A stretch of DNA of 64,000 nucleotides. Origin: DAHVFK01 sp035310985. GTDB taxonomy: Bacteria; Pseudomonadota; Gammaproteobacteria; Burkholderiales; SG8-39. The stretch spans positions 62,001-126,000 of the forward strand of contig DATGDH010000029.1 in NCBI GenBank assembly GCA_035310985.1. The letters run 5' to 3'. Positions 43,449 through 52,095 of the stretch are shown here, in pieces (position 1 is the first letter of the stretch; every line of letters begins with the position of its first letter). A program made the translations under genes and the position numbers. Below the pieces are notes generated by a model, which made no database searches, was not told the origin of the DNA, and saw nothing but the letters and a program-made list of their open reading frames with translations.

Positions 43449-44518
43449 CAGAGCCTCGCGAGAATTCTCAAGTCTGTGCCGATTCGGTCGACCGAGCGCA
43501 GCGTCAATTGGATCCGCTCGTCGAGCGCGGCCACCGTCGGAAGGTCGAACATGCCCTGCGCCGCATCGCCGAGGATGCTCGGCGCAAGATAGATCAGCAG
43601 TTCGTCGACGCAGCGCTCGCGCAGCAGCGACCCGTTCAGCTTGAATCCCGCTTCGACGTGCAGCTCGTTCACGCCGCGGCGCGCGAGCTCGGCGAGCATG
43701 GCGCGCAGGTCGACCTTGCCGCGCGCGTCCGGGAGCGCGATCGCCTCGACGCCCTGGGGCGGCTCGTTGCCCGTGGCGCCGCAGAAGACGAGGACGTTCC
43801 CGCCCTGCAGGATGCGCGCCCCGGGCGGAGTCTCGAGCCGGCTGTCGACCAGCACGCGCAGCGGCTGGCGCGGCGTGTCCACCTCGCGCACCGTAAGGCG
43901 CGGATCGTCCGCCCGCACGGTGCCGATGCCGGTGAGCAACGCGCAGGCGCGCGCGCGCCAGTGATGGCCGTCCCTGCGCGCATCGGCGCCCGTGATCCAC
44001 TGCGATTTCCCGTTCGCCAGGGCGGTCCTGCCGTCGAGCGTGGCTGCGATTTTCATGCGCACCCAGGGACGGCCGCGCGTCACGCGCGACACGAAGCCGA
44101 TATTGAGCTCGCGCGCCTCGTCCTCGAGCAGCCCCTGCTCGAAGCGCACGCCGGCCGCCGCGAGGCGCCCCGCGCCCCGCGCGGCCTCGGGATTCGGATC
44201 GCGCATCGCTGCCACTACCCGCGCGATTCCCGCGCCCGCGAGCGCATCGGTACACGGCGGAGTGCGGCCGTAGTGGTTGCAGGGCTCGAGCGTGACGTAG
44301 GCGGTGGCGCCCCGCGCAGCGCCGCCCGCCGCAGCGAGCGCGAGTGTCTCGGCGTGCGGTGCACCCGCCTTCTCGTGCCAGCCTTCGGCGACGATGCGTT
44401 CGCCTTGCGTGAGCACGCAGCCGACGCGCGGGTTGGGCGTGGTGGTGTACAGACCGCGCTCCGCCAGCGCCAGTGCGCGGCGCATCATGGCGTGGTCGAA
44501 GGCGGAGAACGAGGTCAC
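43448..44518 (-). CDS. ribD: Bifunctional diaminohydroxyphosphoribosylaminopyrimidine deaminase / reductase
   Basis: Catalyses two steps of riboflavin synthesis. The N-terminal zinc deaminase has HAETLAL and EPCNHYGRTPPCTDAL; the C-terminal reductase has MKIAATLDGRTALANGKSQW and VNELHVEAGFKLNGSLLRE. 356 residues. The GTG at 44518 overlaps the nrdR stop (GTGA), so it is translationally coupled; upstream in-frame sequence belongs to nrdR's shadow. Confidence 0.96.
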   Translation of the reverse strand: MTSFSAFDHAMMRRALALAERGLYTTTPNPRVGCVLTQGERIVAEGWHEKAGAPHAETLALAAAGGAARGATAYVTLEPCNHYGRTPPCTDALAGAGIARVVAAMRDPNPEAARGAGRLAAAGVRFEQGLLEDEARELNIGFVSRVTRGRPWVRMKIAATLDGRTALANGKSQWITGADARRDGHHWRARACALLTGIGTVRADDPRLTVREVDTPRQPLRVLVDSRLETPPGARILQGGNVLVFCGATGNEPPQGVEAIALPDARGKVDLRAMLAELARRGVNELHVEAGFKLNGSLLRERCVDELLIYLAPSILGDAAQGMFDLPTVAALDERIQLTLRSVDRIGTDLRILARL

Positions 44519-44979
44519 TTCCTGCGCCGCGGCTTCTTGAACTCCTGCACCGCCTCGCGGAAGTCGTCCGGCGTCTCGAAGCTGCGGTAGACCGAAGCGA
44601 AGCGGATGTAGGCGATCTTGTCCAGCTTGGCGAGCTCGCGCATTACCAGATCGCCGACCCGTCTGGTCGGAACCTCGCGTTCGCCCAGCGAGCGCAGCTT
44701 CTCCTCGATGCGATCGAGCGCCGCATCCACGGCCTCCGTCGCGACAGGACGCTTGCGCAAGGCGACCATCATGCTGCCGAGCAGTTTGTCGCGATCGAAA
44801 TCGGTGCGGCTGCCGTCCTTCTTCACCAGGCGCGGCATGCGCAGCTCGACACGCTCGTAGGTCGTGAAACGCTTGTCGCATTTCGGGCAGCGGCGCCGCC
44901 GCCGGATGACGTTCGCCTCCGGGTTGGAGCGCGTGTCCACCACCTGGGTGTCGTCGTGGTTGCAGAAGGGGCAGCGCAC
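44515..44979 (-). CDS. nrdR: Transcriptional repressor NrdR
   Basis: A zinc-finger and ATP-cone regulator of ribonucleotide reductase genes, 154 residues. Zinc Cys residues 3, 6, 31 and 34 (CPFC and CPKC); the ATP-cone spans residues ~49–139. GTG start at 44979 (RCPFCNHDDTQVVDTRS); a longer reading is rejected. It lies 8 bases after glyA and overlaps ribD: the order glyA–nrdR–ribD–ribE is typical. Confidence 0.97.
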   Translation of the reverse strand: MRCPFCNHDDTQVVDTRSNPEANVIRRRRRCPKCDKRFTTYERVELRMPRLVKKDGSRTDFDRDKLLGSMMVALRKRPVATEAVDAALDRIEEKLRSLGEREVPTRRVGDLVMRELAKLDKIAYIRFASVYRSFETPDDFREAVQEFKKPRRRK

Positions 44980-44986
44980 GGCGCGC

Positions 44987-46228
44987 CTACGCGTACACCG
45001 GAAAGCTGGCGCACAGCGCCTTGACCTCGCTCGCCACATGGCGGATGCGCGCGTCTTCCGAGGGGCCGTCGAGCACATCGGCGATCAGGTTCGCGAGGAT
45101 CTCGGCCTCGCCGCCGCGGAACCCGCGCGTGGTCATCGCCGCGGTGCCGATGCGGATGCCTGAGGTGACCGTCGGCTTCTCCGGGTCGTTCGGGATCGCG
45201 TTCTTGTTGACGGTGATGTGCGCGCGCCCCAGGGCACCCTCGGCGTCCTTGCCGGTAATGCCCTTCTTGCGCAGGTCGACGAGGAACATGTGGCAGTCCG
45301 TGCGTCCCGACACGATGCGCACGCCGCGCTCGGCGAGCACCCGCACCATGGCGCGCGCATTGTCGAGCACGTGCTGCTGGTAGTCGCGGAAATCGGGGCG
45401 CAGCGCCTCACCGAACGCGACCGCCTTGGCGGCGATGACGTGCATCAGCGGACCGCCCTGGATGCCCGGAAAGATCGCCGAGTTGATCGCACGCTCCTGC
45501 TCCGGCCTGCCCAGGATCAGTCCGCCGCGCGGCCCACGCAGTGTCTTGTGCGTGGTGCTGGTGACGAAGTCCGCGATCCCCACCGGCGAGGGATACAGCC
45601 CGACGGCGACCAACCCCGCGTAGTGCGCCATGTCCGCCATCAGCAGCGCGCCCGCCTTGTCGGCGATGGCGCGAAAGCGCCTCCAGTCGATCGCCGGCGC
45701 GTAGGCCGACGCGCCTGCCACGATCATCTGCGGCCGGTGCTGCATGGCGAGCGCCTCGACCTGCTCATAGTCGATCTCCTCGTTTTCGTCCAAGCCGTAC
45801 GACAACACCCGGTAGAGCTTGCCGGACAGGTTGACGGGCGATCCGTGCGTCAGGTGCCCGCCGTGCGCGAGCGACATACCGAGGATCGTGTCGCCCGGCT
45901 TGAGTGCCGCCGCGTACACCGCCTGGTTGGCCTGCGAGCCCGAGTGAGGCTGGACGTTCGCCCAGCCGGCGCCGAACAGCCGCGTGGCGCGCTCGATGGC
46001 GATCTGCTCGGCCATGTCGACGTACTCGCAGCCGCCGTAGTAGCGCTTGCCCGGATATCCTTCCGCGTACTTGTTGGTCAGCTGCGAACCCTGCGCGACC
46101 AGCACAGCCGGACTGACGTAGTTCTCCGAGGCGATCAGCTCGATGTGGTCTTCCTGGCGACGGTGCTCCAGGCGTATCGCATTCCAGAGCTCGGGGTCGG
46201 ATTGCGCGAGTAGATTGGCGGCAAACAT
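44987..46228 (-). CDS. glyA: Serine hydroxymethyltransferase
   Basis: Interconverts serine and glycine with tetrahydrofolate; PLP-dependent, cytoplasmic. 413 residues. PLP-Lys motif VTSTTHKTLRGPRGG, ENYVSPAVLVAQGSQLTNKY at the N-terminus, GKRYYGGCEYVD. Leads the glyA–nrdR–ribD–ribE operon. The SAM/glycine riboswitch sometimes found before glyA was not seen in the 52-base gap. Confidence 0.98.
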   Translation of the reverse strand: MFAANLLAQSDPELWNAIRLEHRRQEDHIELIASENYVSPAVLVAQGSQLTNKYAEGYPGKRYYGGCEYVDMAEQIAIERATRLFGAGWANVQPHSGSQANQAVYAAALKPGDTILGMSLAHGGHLTHGSPVNLSGKLYRVLSYGLDENEEIDYEQVEALAMQHRPQMIVAGASAYAPAIDWRRFRAIADKAGALLMADMAHYAGLVAVGLYPSPVGIADFVTSTTHKTLRGPRGGLILGRPEQERAINSAIFPGIQGGPLMHVIAAKAVAFGEALRPDFRDYQQHVLDNARAMVRVLAERGVRIVSGRTDCHMFLVDLRKKGITGKDAEGALGRAHITVNKNAIPNDPEKPTVTSGIRIGTAAMTTRGFRGGEAEILANLIADVLDGPSEDARIRHVASEVKALCASFPVYA

Positions 46229-46280
46229 GTCGGGTTGGGAGGGCGGAAACGCGCGATTCTACCGTGACCCGCCCCGCCGC

Positions 46281-47174
46281 TCAGTCGCCCTTGGGCTCGG
46301 TGCGGAAACGCAGCGCGTGCTCGCCGTGCTCGCTGGCGGTGCGGCCCAGCCCGATCCAGCCGCGCTCACCGAGCACCGCTTCCTCGCGGCGCAGCACGAT
46401 CTCCCTTCCCCCGCTGTCCGCCAGCAGGTAGGTGCCGTTGGAGGACGTGTCGGCGAGGACGAAGTGCCCGCCGCGCGGCACGATGCGCGCGTGGAAGCGC
46501 GATGCGAGATTGCTCGTGACCACGACGTCGTTCGCCTTGTCGCGGCCGAGGCGCACCTCCCCCGCATCGCGCGCGATTGAAACCGCCGTACCCGCGTACG
46601 CGAGCTTGAGCTCCGTGTCTACCTCGCGCGCGCGCATCACGTTTGCTTCGGTAAGGTCGAGATCGGCGCGCCACAGCATCTCGTACGCGGTCACCGTTTC
46701 CTGCCTGCCCTTCAGCCGTACGGGAAACAGCATGCGGCAGCGCTGGCGCAGTTCGGGCGGAAGCGCGTCGAGCGTCTGCTCGTTGGTGAGAACCTGCTCG
46801 GAGTTCGCGATCGAGGCGAGCCGTGCGCAGACATTCACGGTGTCGCCGAACACGTCATCGCCGGCGAGCACCACCGGGCCGAAGGTGAAGGCGACTTTGA
46901 TCGCCAGCTTGGGCGACGCCTCCGGATCGCGCGCGGCGACCGCTTTCTGCATGTCGCAGGCGGCGCGCGCCGCGGCGCCGGGGTCGCCGAATGCGCACAC
47001 GATGCCGTCGCCGAGGTGCTTGATCACCGTGCCGCCGGCGCGCGCAACGTCCGCCTGAAGGCCTTGCAGCAGCCGATCGATGAGGCCGAGCGCGCGCGCG
47101 TCGCCGAGCGACTCGTAGATCGTGGTGCTGTCGGTAACGTCGGCGAAGAGGATCGCTCGCTCGGCCGTGTGCAC
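46281..47174 (-). CDS. Class III nucleotidyl cyclase fused to an FHA domain
   Basis: 297 residues from a GTG. The cyclase domain (1–~180) has both metal Asp residues (Asp12 in ILFADVTDST and Asp56 in HLGDGIVCAF) and the transition-state Asn114/Arg118 (DTVNVCAR), so it is probably active; ATP or GTP preference is uncertain. The C-terminal FHA domain (residues ~205–290) has VRLGRDKANDVVV and SRFHARIVPRGGHFVLAD, with the Arg, Ser and His residues of phosphothreonine binding. No membrane segment. Single gene. It may couple Ser/Thr phosphorylation to cyclic nucleotide production. Confidence 0.88.
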   Translation of the reverse strand: MHTAERAILFADVTDSTTIYESLGDARALGLIDRLLQGLQADVARAGGTVIKHLGDGIVCAFGDPGAAARAACDMQKAVAARDPEASPKLAIKVAFTFGPVVLAGDDVFGDTVNVCARLASIANSEQVLTNEQTLDALPPELRQRCRMLFPVRLKGRQETVTAYEMLWRADLDLTEANVMRAREVDTELKLAYAGTAVSIARDAGEVRLGRDKANDVVVTSNLASRFHARIVPRGGHFVLADTSSNGTYLLADSGGREIVLRREEAVLGERGWIGLGRTASEHGEHALRFRTEPKGD

Positions 47175-47237
47175 TTCGGGATCCCGCTGCTGGAAAGCGC
47201 GCGATTTTATCGTATCGTCGCGCGCGACACGACTGCG

Positions 47238-47825
47238 CTAGACCGCCAGCGGCGGCGCGAGATCGCCCGGCGCGTCGATGTCGCGGATCACGCCCGGGTC
47301 GCCGCACGGCACCTTGACCAGCAGCGACGCGTGCCGCTCGAGCAGGCTGCGGGCGCCTTGGTCGCCGCCGAGCGTCAGCAGCTCATCGCGGAAGCGCCCC
47401 GAGATGCCGACCGGATGGCCGCGTCGGCGGCGGAAGTACGGCGCCGCCAGCAGCGCGCCCTTTTCCAGCGCTTCGCGTACCGCGGCGATCGAGCTCGGCC
47501 GCACGAACGGCATATCGGCCAGCGCAACGACGTAGCCCTGCGCCTCGCCCGCAGCGCGCACCGCGCAGGCCAGGCTCGCGCCCATGCCTTCGCGCGCCTC
47601 CGGGCACACGACCACCTCGCATCCCTCGGTGGCGAGTTCGCGCGCGCTCTCTTCGGCACCCGGGCGCACGACCGCGATCACGCGCGGGAACTGGCCCAGC
47701 AGATGCCGCGCCGCCTGCACCGCGATCGACACGCCGTGCGGCAGGCGATGGCGCAGCTTGTCCGAGCCGAAACGCGAGGCCGAACCGGCCGCCAGCAGCA
47801 GCCCGAGGATACCCGGGTGGCTCAA
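47238..47825 (-). CDS. MocA-like molybdenum cofactor nucleotidyltransferase
   Basis: A 195-residue NTP-transferase of the MobA/MocA group: LGLLLAAGSASRFGSDKLRH (nucleotide loop), VVALADMPFVRPSS, RRGHPVGISGRFR. In molybdenum hydroxylase loci such proteins attach CMP to molybdopterin to make MCD, the cofactor form of the CoxL/xanthine dehydrogenase family. TTG start at 47825 overlapping the XdhC-like stop by 4 bases, so the two are co-translated. Confidence 0.9.
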   Translation of the reverse strand: MSHPGILGLLLAAGSASRFGSDKLRHRLPHGVSIAVQAARHLLGQFPRVIAVVRPGAEESARELATEGCEVVVCPEAREGMGASLACAVRAAGEAQGYVVALADMPFVRPSSIAAVREALEKGALLAAPYFRRRRGHPVGISGRFRDELLTLGGDQGARSLLERHASLLVKVPCGDPGVIRDIDAPGDLAPPLAV

Positions 47826-48838
47826 GCTTTCTGCGGCGCGACCTCGCAGGCCGATGGCGCGAAGCGGCTCTTCTCCTTTTCGTCCCAGTCGGGCGAGGCG
47901 ACCCCGTGGCGCACCGCGGTCATCTCGGCGAGGATCGCTACCGCGATCTCGGGCGGCGTCTTTGAGCCGATGTACAGGCCGACCGGGCCGCGCAGACGCG
48001 CGATTTCCGCATCCGATAGATCGAATTCCCGCAGGCGCCGGCGGCGCGCATCGTTGTTCTTTTTCGAACCGATCGCGCCAACGTAGAAGGCCGCCGATTT
48101 CAGCGCCTCGAGCAGCGCCATGTCGTCCAGCTTGGGATCGTGTGTGAGCGCCACCACCGCGCTGTGGCCGTCGAGATTGAGGCCGGAAATCACGTCATCC
48201 GGCATGCCGCGATCGAGCGTCACTCCGGGCAGGTCCCAGCCGTCCGCGTACTCTTCGCGCGGATCGATTACCGTCACGTGGTAGTCGAGCATCTTGCCCA
48301 TCCCGGCGAGGTAGCGTGTGAGTTGGCCGGCGCCGATCAGCACCAGCCGCCAGCGCGGACCGTGCACCGTGGTGAGCAGCTTGCCGTCGTACTCCAGCAC
48401 GTCCTGCCAGCCGCCCGGTTCGAGCGTGACGCGGCCAGAATCCATCTCCAGGCGCCGCCGCACGAGCTGCTGCTTGCCGATCGTCTCGAGCAACTCGCCG
48501 ATCCTGCTCGCCGCAGTCACCGGCTCGAGGACGATCTGCAGGGTCCCGCCGCAGGGCAGGCCCCAGCGCGTGGCTTCCTGGTTGGTAACCCCGTAGGTCA
48601 GTTCCTGGGGCCTGGTCGCTGCCACGGCCTTGGCGCGCACCTTTTCGACTAGGTCGTCCTCGACGCAGCCGCCCGAAACCGAGCCGGAGATCTGCCCGTC
48701 GTCGCGCACGGCGACCAGCGCACCTACCGGCCTCGGCGCCGATCCCCAAGTCTTCACGATCGTACCCAGGGTGACGCCACGACCCGCCGCGCGCCACGTC
48801 TCGGCGTCGCGCAATACCTCGATGTCCACGCTGTCCAT
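47822..48838 (-). CDS. XdhC/CoxI family molybdenum cofactor insertion protein
   Basis: A 338-residue protein. The N-terminal XdhC domain (ALVAVRDDGQISGSVSGGCV) and the C-terminal Rossmann XdhC_C domain (LVLIGAGQLTRYLAGMGKML, VALTHDPKLDDMALLEAL, GAIGSKKNNDARRRRLREF) are both present. XdhC binds sulfurated cofactor and inserts it into hydroxylases. Divergent from the cox genes with the kinase/regulators between. It leads the XdhC–MocA pair. Confidence 0.92.
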   Translation of the reverse strand: MDSVDIEVLRDAETWRAAGRGVTLGTIVKTWGSAPRPVGALVAVRDDGQISGSVSGGCVEDDLVEKVRAKAVAATRPQELTYGVTNQEATRWGLPCGGTLQIVLEPVTAASRIGELLETIGKQQLVRRRLEMDSGRVTLEPGGWQDVLEYDGKLLTTVHGPRWRLVLIGAGQLTRYLAGMGKMLDYHVTVIDPREEYADGWDLPGVTLDRGMPDDVISGLNLDGHSAVVALTHDPKLDDMALLEALKSAAFYVGAIGSKKNNDARRRRLREFDLSDAEIARLRGPVGLYIGSKTPPEIAVAILAEMTAVRHGVASPDWDEKEKSRFAPSACEVAPQKA

Positions 48839-48879
48839 GATCGGTCTCCCGCTTGCAGTGATGGAGCTATTCTATTCTC

Positions 48880-50268
48880 TTATGAGGGCGCTGCCGGGAA
48901 AGTCAAGGTCACCTTGCAGCCGCGACCTGCCGATGTCGCCGCGCCGATTTCCAGCCGGGCGCAGTGAGAGGATGCGATTTCGCTCACGATCGAAAGCCCC
49001 AGCCCGCTGCCGGTGCCGGAAGTCCCCGGCATGCGGTAAAAGCGCTGCAGGACCAGCTCGCGCTCTTCGGGCGGAATGCCGGGCCCGTCGTCCTCGACCT
49101 CGAGTACCGAATGCGCGGCACCATCGCCAGCCCGCGTACAGGTGCGCACCGTGACATGGCCACCCGCGGGAACATACTCGAGCGCATTGTGGATCAGGTT
49201 TGCGAGCGCCTCGCGCAGCAGGAACTCGCTGCCGCGCACGCGCGCCTCCGCAAGGTCGAAGCCGAGATCGATGTCGCGCGCCAGGGCGCGGTGCACCCAC
49301 TCATCGGCAACGCCCTCCACGACGCGACGCATGTCGAGCGTTTCCATGCCAGCGGCCGCGTTGCCGCCCGGTTCGGCGCGCGCCAGAGCGAGCAGCTGGT
49401 TGGCCAGCCGCGCAGTACGCACCGTCGCGAGGTGCACCTGCTCGAGCTCCACGCGGCACGACTCCGGCACCGGCTGCGACAATGCCAGCTCGGTGTGCGC
49501 CTGCAGGCCGGCGAGCGGGGTACGCAGCTGGTGCGCCGCATTGGCGAGGAAGCGCTGCTGGTTGCTGTTCGCCTCGGCCACCTGGCCGAAAAGGTCGTTC
49601 AACGCACTCACCAGGGGCTTCGCCTCTTCCGGCGCCTGGACGACTTCTATCGGCCGCAGATCGCGCGGTGAACGCTCCTTGATCTGCTCGGACAGCCTGT
49701 CGAGCGGCGCCAAGCCGGTCTTTACGCCGAACCACAGGATGACCAGCGAGGCGATCGCGATCAGCAGGGTCGGCACGAGGCTGGAGAGCACGATGTCGCG
49801 CACCAGGCGCCTGCGCTTGACGGTGGTTTCGGCCACCTGCACCGTGCAGACTTTGCCGCCACAGGGGACCAGAACCGCGACCGCCCGCACGTTGTTGCCG
49901 CCGTATGCGTCGTCGTAGGCGATGACGCCGTCCTTGGGCGTGTCGTCAGGAGGCGCCGGCGGCAAGTCGCGATCGCCGGCGAGCGGCGTGCCGTCGGGCG
50001 CCTGCACGCGAAAGTAGATGTGATCGTACCTGTCGGTGCGCAGCACGCGCTCCGCAGCTTCGGGCAGATCGAGCGTGTAGCGTCCGTCCACGACATCAAT
50101 GCGCTCGCCGAGCGCCAGCCCGACGTCGATGAGCGCCTGGTCGTAGGCCGCCTGCGCCGGCTCTATCGACGCGTAATAGGCAACGACCGCGCCGAGCGTC
50201 AGCAGTGCCGCGATCGGGAGCAGCAGGCGCCGCAACAACTGCACGCGCAGGCTTCGCCCGGCGGCCAC
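48880..50268 (-). CDS. Sensor histidine kinase, TctE-like
   Basis: 462 residues. TM1 at ~16–33, a periplasmic 2CSK_N-type sensor region (~35–155), TM2 at ~160–180, HAMP, HisKA with His246 in LANAAHQLRTPLAGL, and HATPase_c (N-box AFLREALANLIHNALEYVP-like, G-boxes DDGPGIPPEERE and GTGSGLGLSI). The sensor domain resembles TctE, the tricarboxylate sensor, so a small organic acid signal is plausible. GTG start one base after the upstream regulator's stop. Confidence 0.94.
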   Translation of the reverse strand: MAAGRSLRVQLLRRLLLPIAALLTLGAVVAYYASIEPAQAAYDQALIDVGLALGERIDVVDGRYTLDLPEAAERVLRTDRYDHIYFRVQAPDGTPLAGDRDLPPAPPDDTPKDGVIAYDDAYGGNNVRAVAVLVPCGGKVCTVQVAETTVKRRRLVRDIVLSSLVPTLLIAIASLVILWFGVKTGLAPLDRLSEQIKERSPRDLRPIEVVQAPEEAKPLVSALNDLFGQVAEANSNQQRFLANAAHQLRTPLAGLQAHTELALSQPVPESCRVELEQVHLATVRTARLANQLLALARAEPGGNAAAGMETLDMRRVVEGVADEWVHRALARDIDLGFDLAEARVRGSEFLLREALANLIHNALEYVPAGGHVTVRTCTRAGDGAAHSVLEVEDDGPGIPPEERELVLQRFYRMPGTSGTGSGLGLSIVSEIASSHCARLEIGAATSAGRGCKVTLTFPAAPS

Positions 50269-50269
50269 C

Positions 50270-50944
50270 TCATGCCTCCCTTGGCTCTTCGAGCATGTAG
50301 CCGAAGCCGCGCACGGTGCGGATGTGCACGCCGGCCGGCTCGAGTTTGGTGCGCAGGCGCGAGACGTACACCTCGATTGCGTTGGCCGACAGCTCCTCGC
50401 CCCAGCCTACGACCGCCTGGATGATCGAGTCTTTCGAGACGATGCGGCCGGCGCGCGCGAGCAGCACTTCGAGCACCGCCCACTCGCGTGCTGCAAGCTC
50501 AAGCGGCACGCCCGACAAGTACGCGCGCCGCGCGACGGTATCCAGCACCAGCGGGCCGTGCACCACCTTGGGTCCTGCGCGCGCCTGGCTGCGGCGAATC
50601 AGGGCGCGCACGCGCGCCACCAGCTCCGACATCGCGAAGGGTTTGGCGACGTAATCGTCCCCGCCGAGGTCGAGGCCCCGAACCCTGTCGTCCAGCGTGT
50701 GACGCGCAGTGAGCACCAGTACCGGGGTGGGCTCAGGCATTGCGCGCAGCCGGCGCAGCACCTCGAAGCCGTCCATGCCGGGCAGTCCGACGTCGAGAAT
50801 GACCAGGTCGAATCGCTCTTGCTTCATCGCGAGCAACGCCTGCTCACCCCTAGTCACCGTATCTACGGCATAGCCTTCGGACTCGAGAATGCGGACCAGG
50901 CCGCGCGCAAGGATGGCGTCGTCCTCGACGATCAGGATGCGCAT
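50270..50944 (-). CDS. OmpR-family response regulator, partner of the kinase
   Basis: 224 residues. Receiver domain with phosphoacceptor Asp51 (LVILDVGLPGMDGF) and acidic EDDA near the N-terminus; C-terminal winged helix (ANAIEVYVSRLRTKLEPAGV, IRTVRGFGYMLEEP). Overlap-type spacing with the kinase makes it the cognate partner. The second regulator upstream is about half identical to it. Confidence 0.95.
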   Translation of the reverse strand: MRILIVEDDAILARGLVRILESEGYAVDTVTRGEQALLAMKQERFDLVILDVGLPGMDGFEVLRRLRAMPEPTPVLVLTARHTLDDRVRGLDLGGDDYVAKPFAMSELVARVRALIRRSQARAGPKVVHGPLVLDTVARRAYLSGVPLELAAREWAVLEVLLARAGRIVSKDSIIQAVVGWGEELSANAIEVYVSRLRTKLEPAGVHIRTVRGFGYMLEEPREA

Positions 50945-51036
50945 GCACCGTGCGCCATGGGTTGACTAGCCGCATGATAGCGGATGGCACCCCGGGCAGG
51001 ACGGTGCTTGCGCGCGTGTCGCCGCGCGACGGGCGG

Positions 51037-51792
51037 TCAGCTTGCCTTGCGAGCCGGGTGCTCGAGCAGCATGTAGCCGAAGCCGCGCACGGTGCGGATG
51101 CGGATGCCAGCGGGCTCGAGCTTCGCGCGCAGCCGCGAGACGTACACCTCGATCGCGTTCAGCGACAGGTCGTCGCTCACCCCCGCGACAGCCTCGATGA
51201 TCGCCTCTTTCGACACCGTGCGCTCGATCCGCTCGAGCAGCACCATCAGCACCGACCATTCACGCGCCGCCATCTCGAGCGGCTGGCCGTTCAGCCAGGC
51301 GCGGCGCGCGTTCGTATCCAGGGTGAGCGGCCCGTGCACGATGCGCGGACCGGTCTGGCCGCGACCGCGCCGTCCGAGCGCGCGCACGCGCGCGGCAAGT
51401 TCGGGCAGTGCGAACGGCTTTGGCATGTAGTCGTCCGCGCCCAGGTCGAGTCCGCGCACGCGGTCGTCGATCGCATCGCGTGCAGTGAGGATCAGCACGG
51501 GCTGCGCGTGCCCCGCGGCGCGCATGCGCTTGAGCACCTCGAAGCCGTCCATGCCCGGCAGACCGATGTCGAGCACCATCATGTCGAAGCGCTCGGAGGC
51601 GATACGTCCAAGCGCGTCCTCGCCGCTCACCGCGGCGGCGACCTCGTAACCCTGATTGGCGAGTGCGCGCGTCAGCCCGTTGGCGAGCGAGGCGTCGTCC
51701 TCGACGAGCAGCAGGCGCACCGGCGCGGGACCCGAGACCGCAACTGGGGCGCCGGCGGAGTCCTGAGCGTGGTTGACGTCGATGTGATTCAT
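51037..51792 (-). CDS. OmpR-family response regulator, paralogue
   Basis: 251 residues with a ~25-residue N-terminal extension not found in its neighbour. Phosphoacceptor Asp75 (MMVLDIGLPGMDGF); winged helix with LNAIEVYVSRLRAKLEPAGI. It has no kinase of its own nearby, and is separated from the first regulator by 92 bases. It is the gene next to the divergent coxS promoter and is a candidate to bind the 11-base repeats there. Confidence 0.94.
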   Translation of the reverse strand: MNHIDVNHAQDSAGAPVAVSGPAPVRLLLVEDDASLANGLTRALANQGYEVAAAVSGEDALGRIASERFDMMVLDIGLPGMDGFEVLKRMRAAGHAQPVLILTARDAIDDRVRGLDLGADDYMPKPFALPELAARVRALGRRGRGQTGPRIVHGPLTLDTNARRAWLNGQPLEMAAREWSVLMVLLERIERTVSKEAIIEAVAGVSDDLSLNAIEVYVSRLRAKLEPAGIRIRTVRGFGYMLLEHPARKAS

Positions 51793-51859
51793 GATCGGCT
51801 CCTAGAGGTTAGTTGGCGGTGGGCCGCAGTGCGCGGATTTCGCAACCCTAGTGTTGCAG

Positions 51860-51897
51860 GCTTACCGGTTGCTTAAGGGCGCCTTGCTGCCAGCTTA
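51860..51897. repeat. Four 11-base phased GCTTA-type repeats
   Basis: GCTTA at 51860, 51871 and 51893, and CCTTG at 51882, all in 11-base register. OmpR/PhoB-family dimers bind direct repeats of this spacing, and two such regulators are encoded next door. Confidence 0.55.
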
Positions 51898-52024
51898 CGT
51901 GTCCGCCAAATCCGCTCACTTTCAGCTGGTCCAAACGCGCTTGCTGCATCGCAACATTGCCGTCACGGTAGTGCTTAGCTACCATAAGCCGCGCTAATCG
52001 CGCGACCGACCGCCTCGAAGCAGG

Positions 52025-52036
52025 CCCTTATAAGGG
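52025..52036. promoter_or_regulatory. 12-base perfect palindrome upstream of coxS
   Basis: CCCTTATAAGGG, 59 bases before the coxS ATG, with TTATAA at its centre. It may be an operator overlapping a -10 region. Confidence 0.4.
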
Positions 52037-52095
52037 GGCGAGTGCCGGCGCAGCACATCCGTCCAGCCACAAAGAACCATCCCGAAGGAGGCAAT

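Larger units (their letters stand above)
51793..52095. other. 303-base divergent regulatory region between the response regulator and coxS
   Basis: No gene is seen. It carries 11-base phased GCTTA repeats (51860–51897), the near-palindrome GCAAC…GTTGC (51842–51857) and the perfect palindrome at 52025–52036. Promoters for both directions must lie here. A ribosome site GAAGGAGG precedes coxS. Confidence 0.7.
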
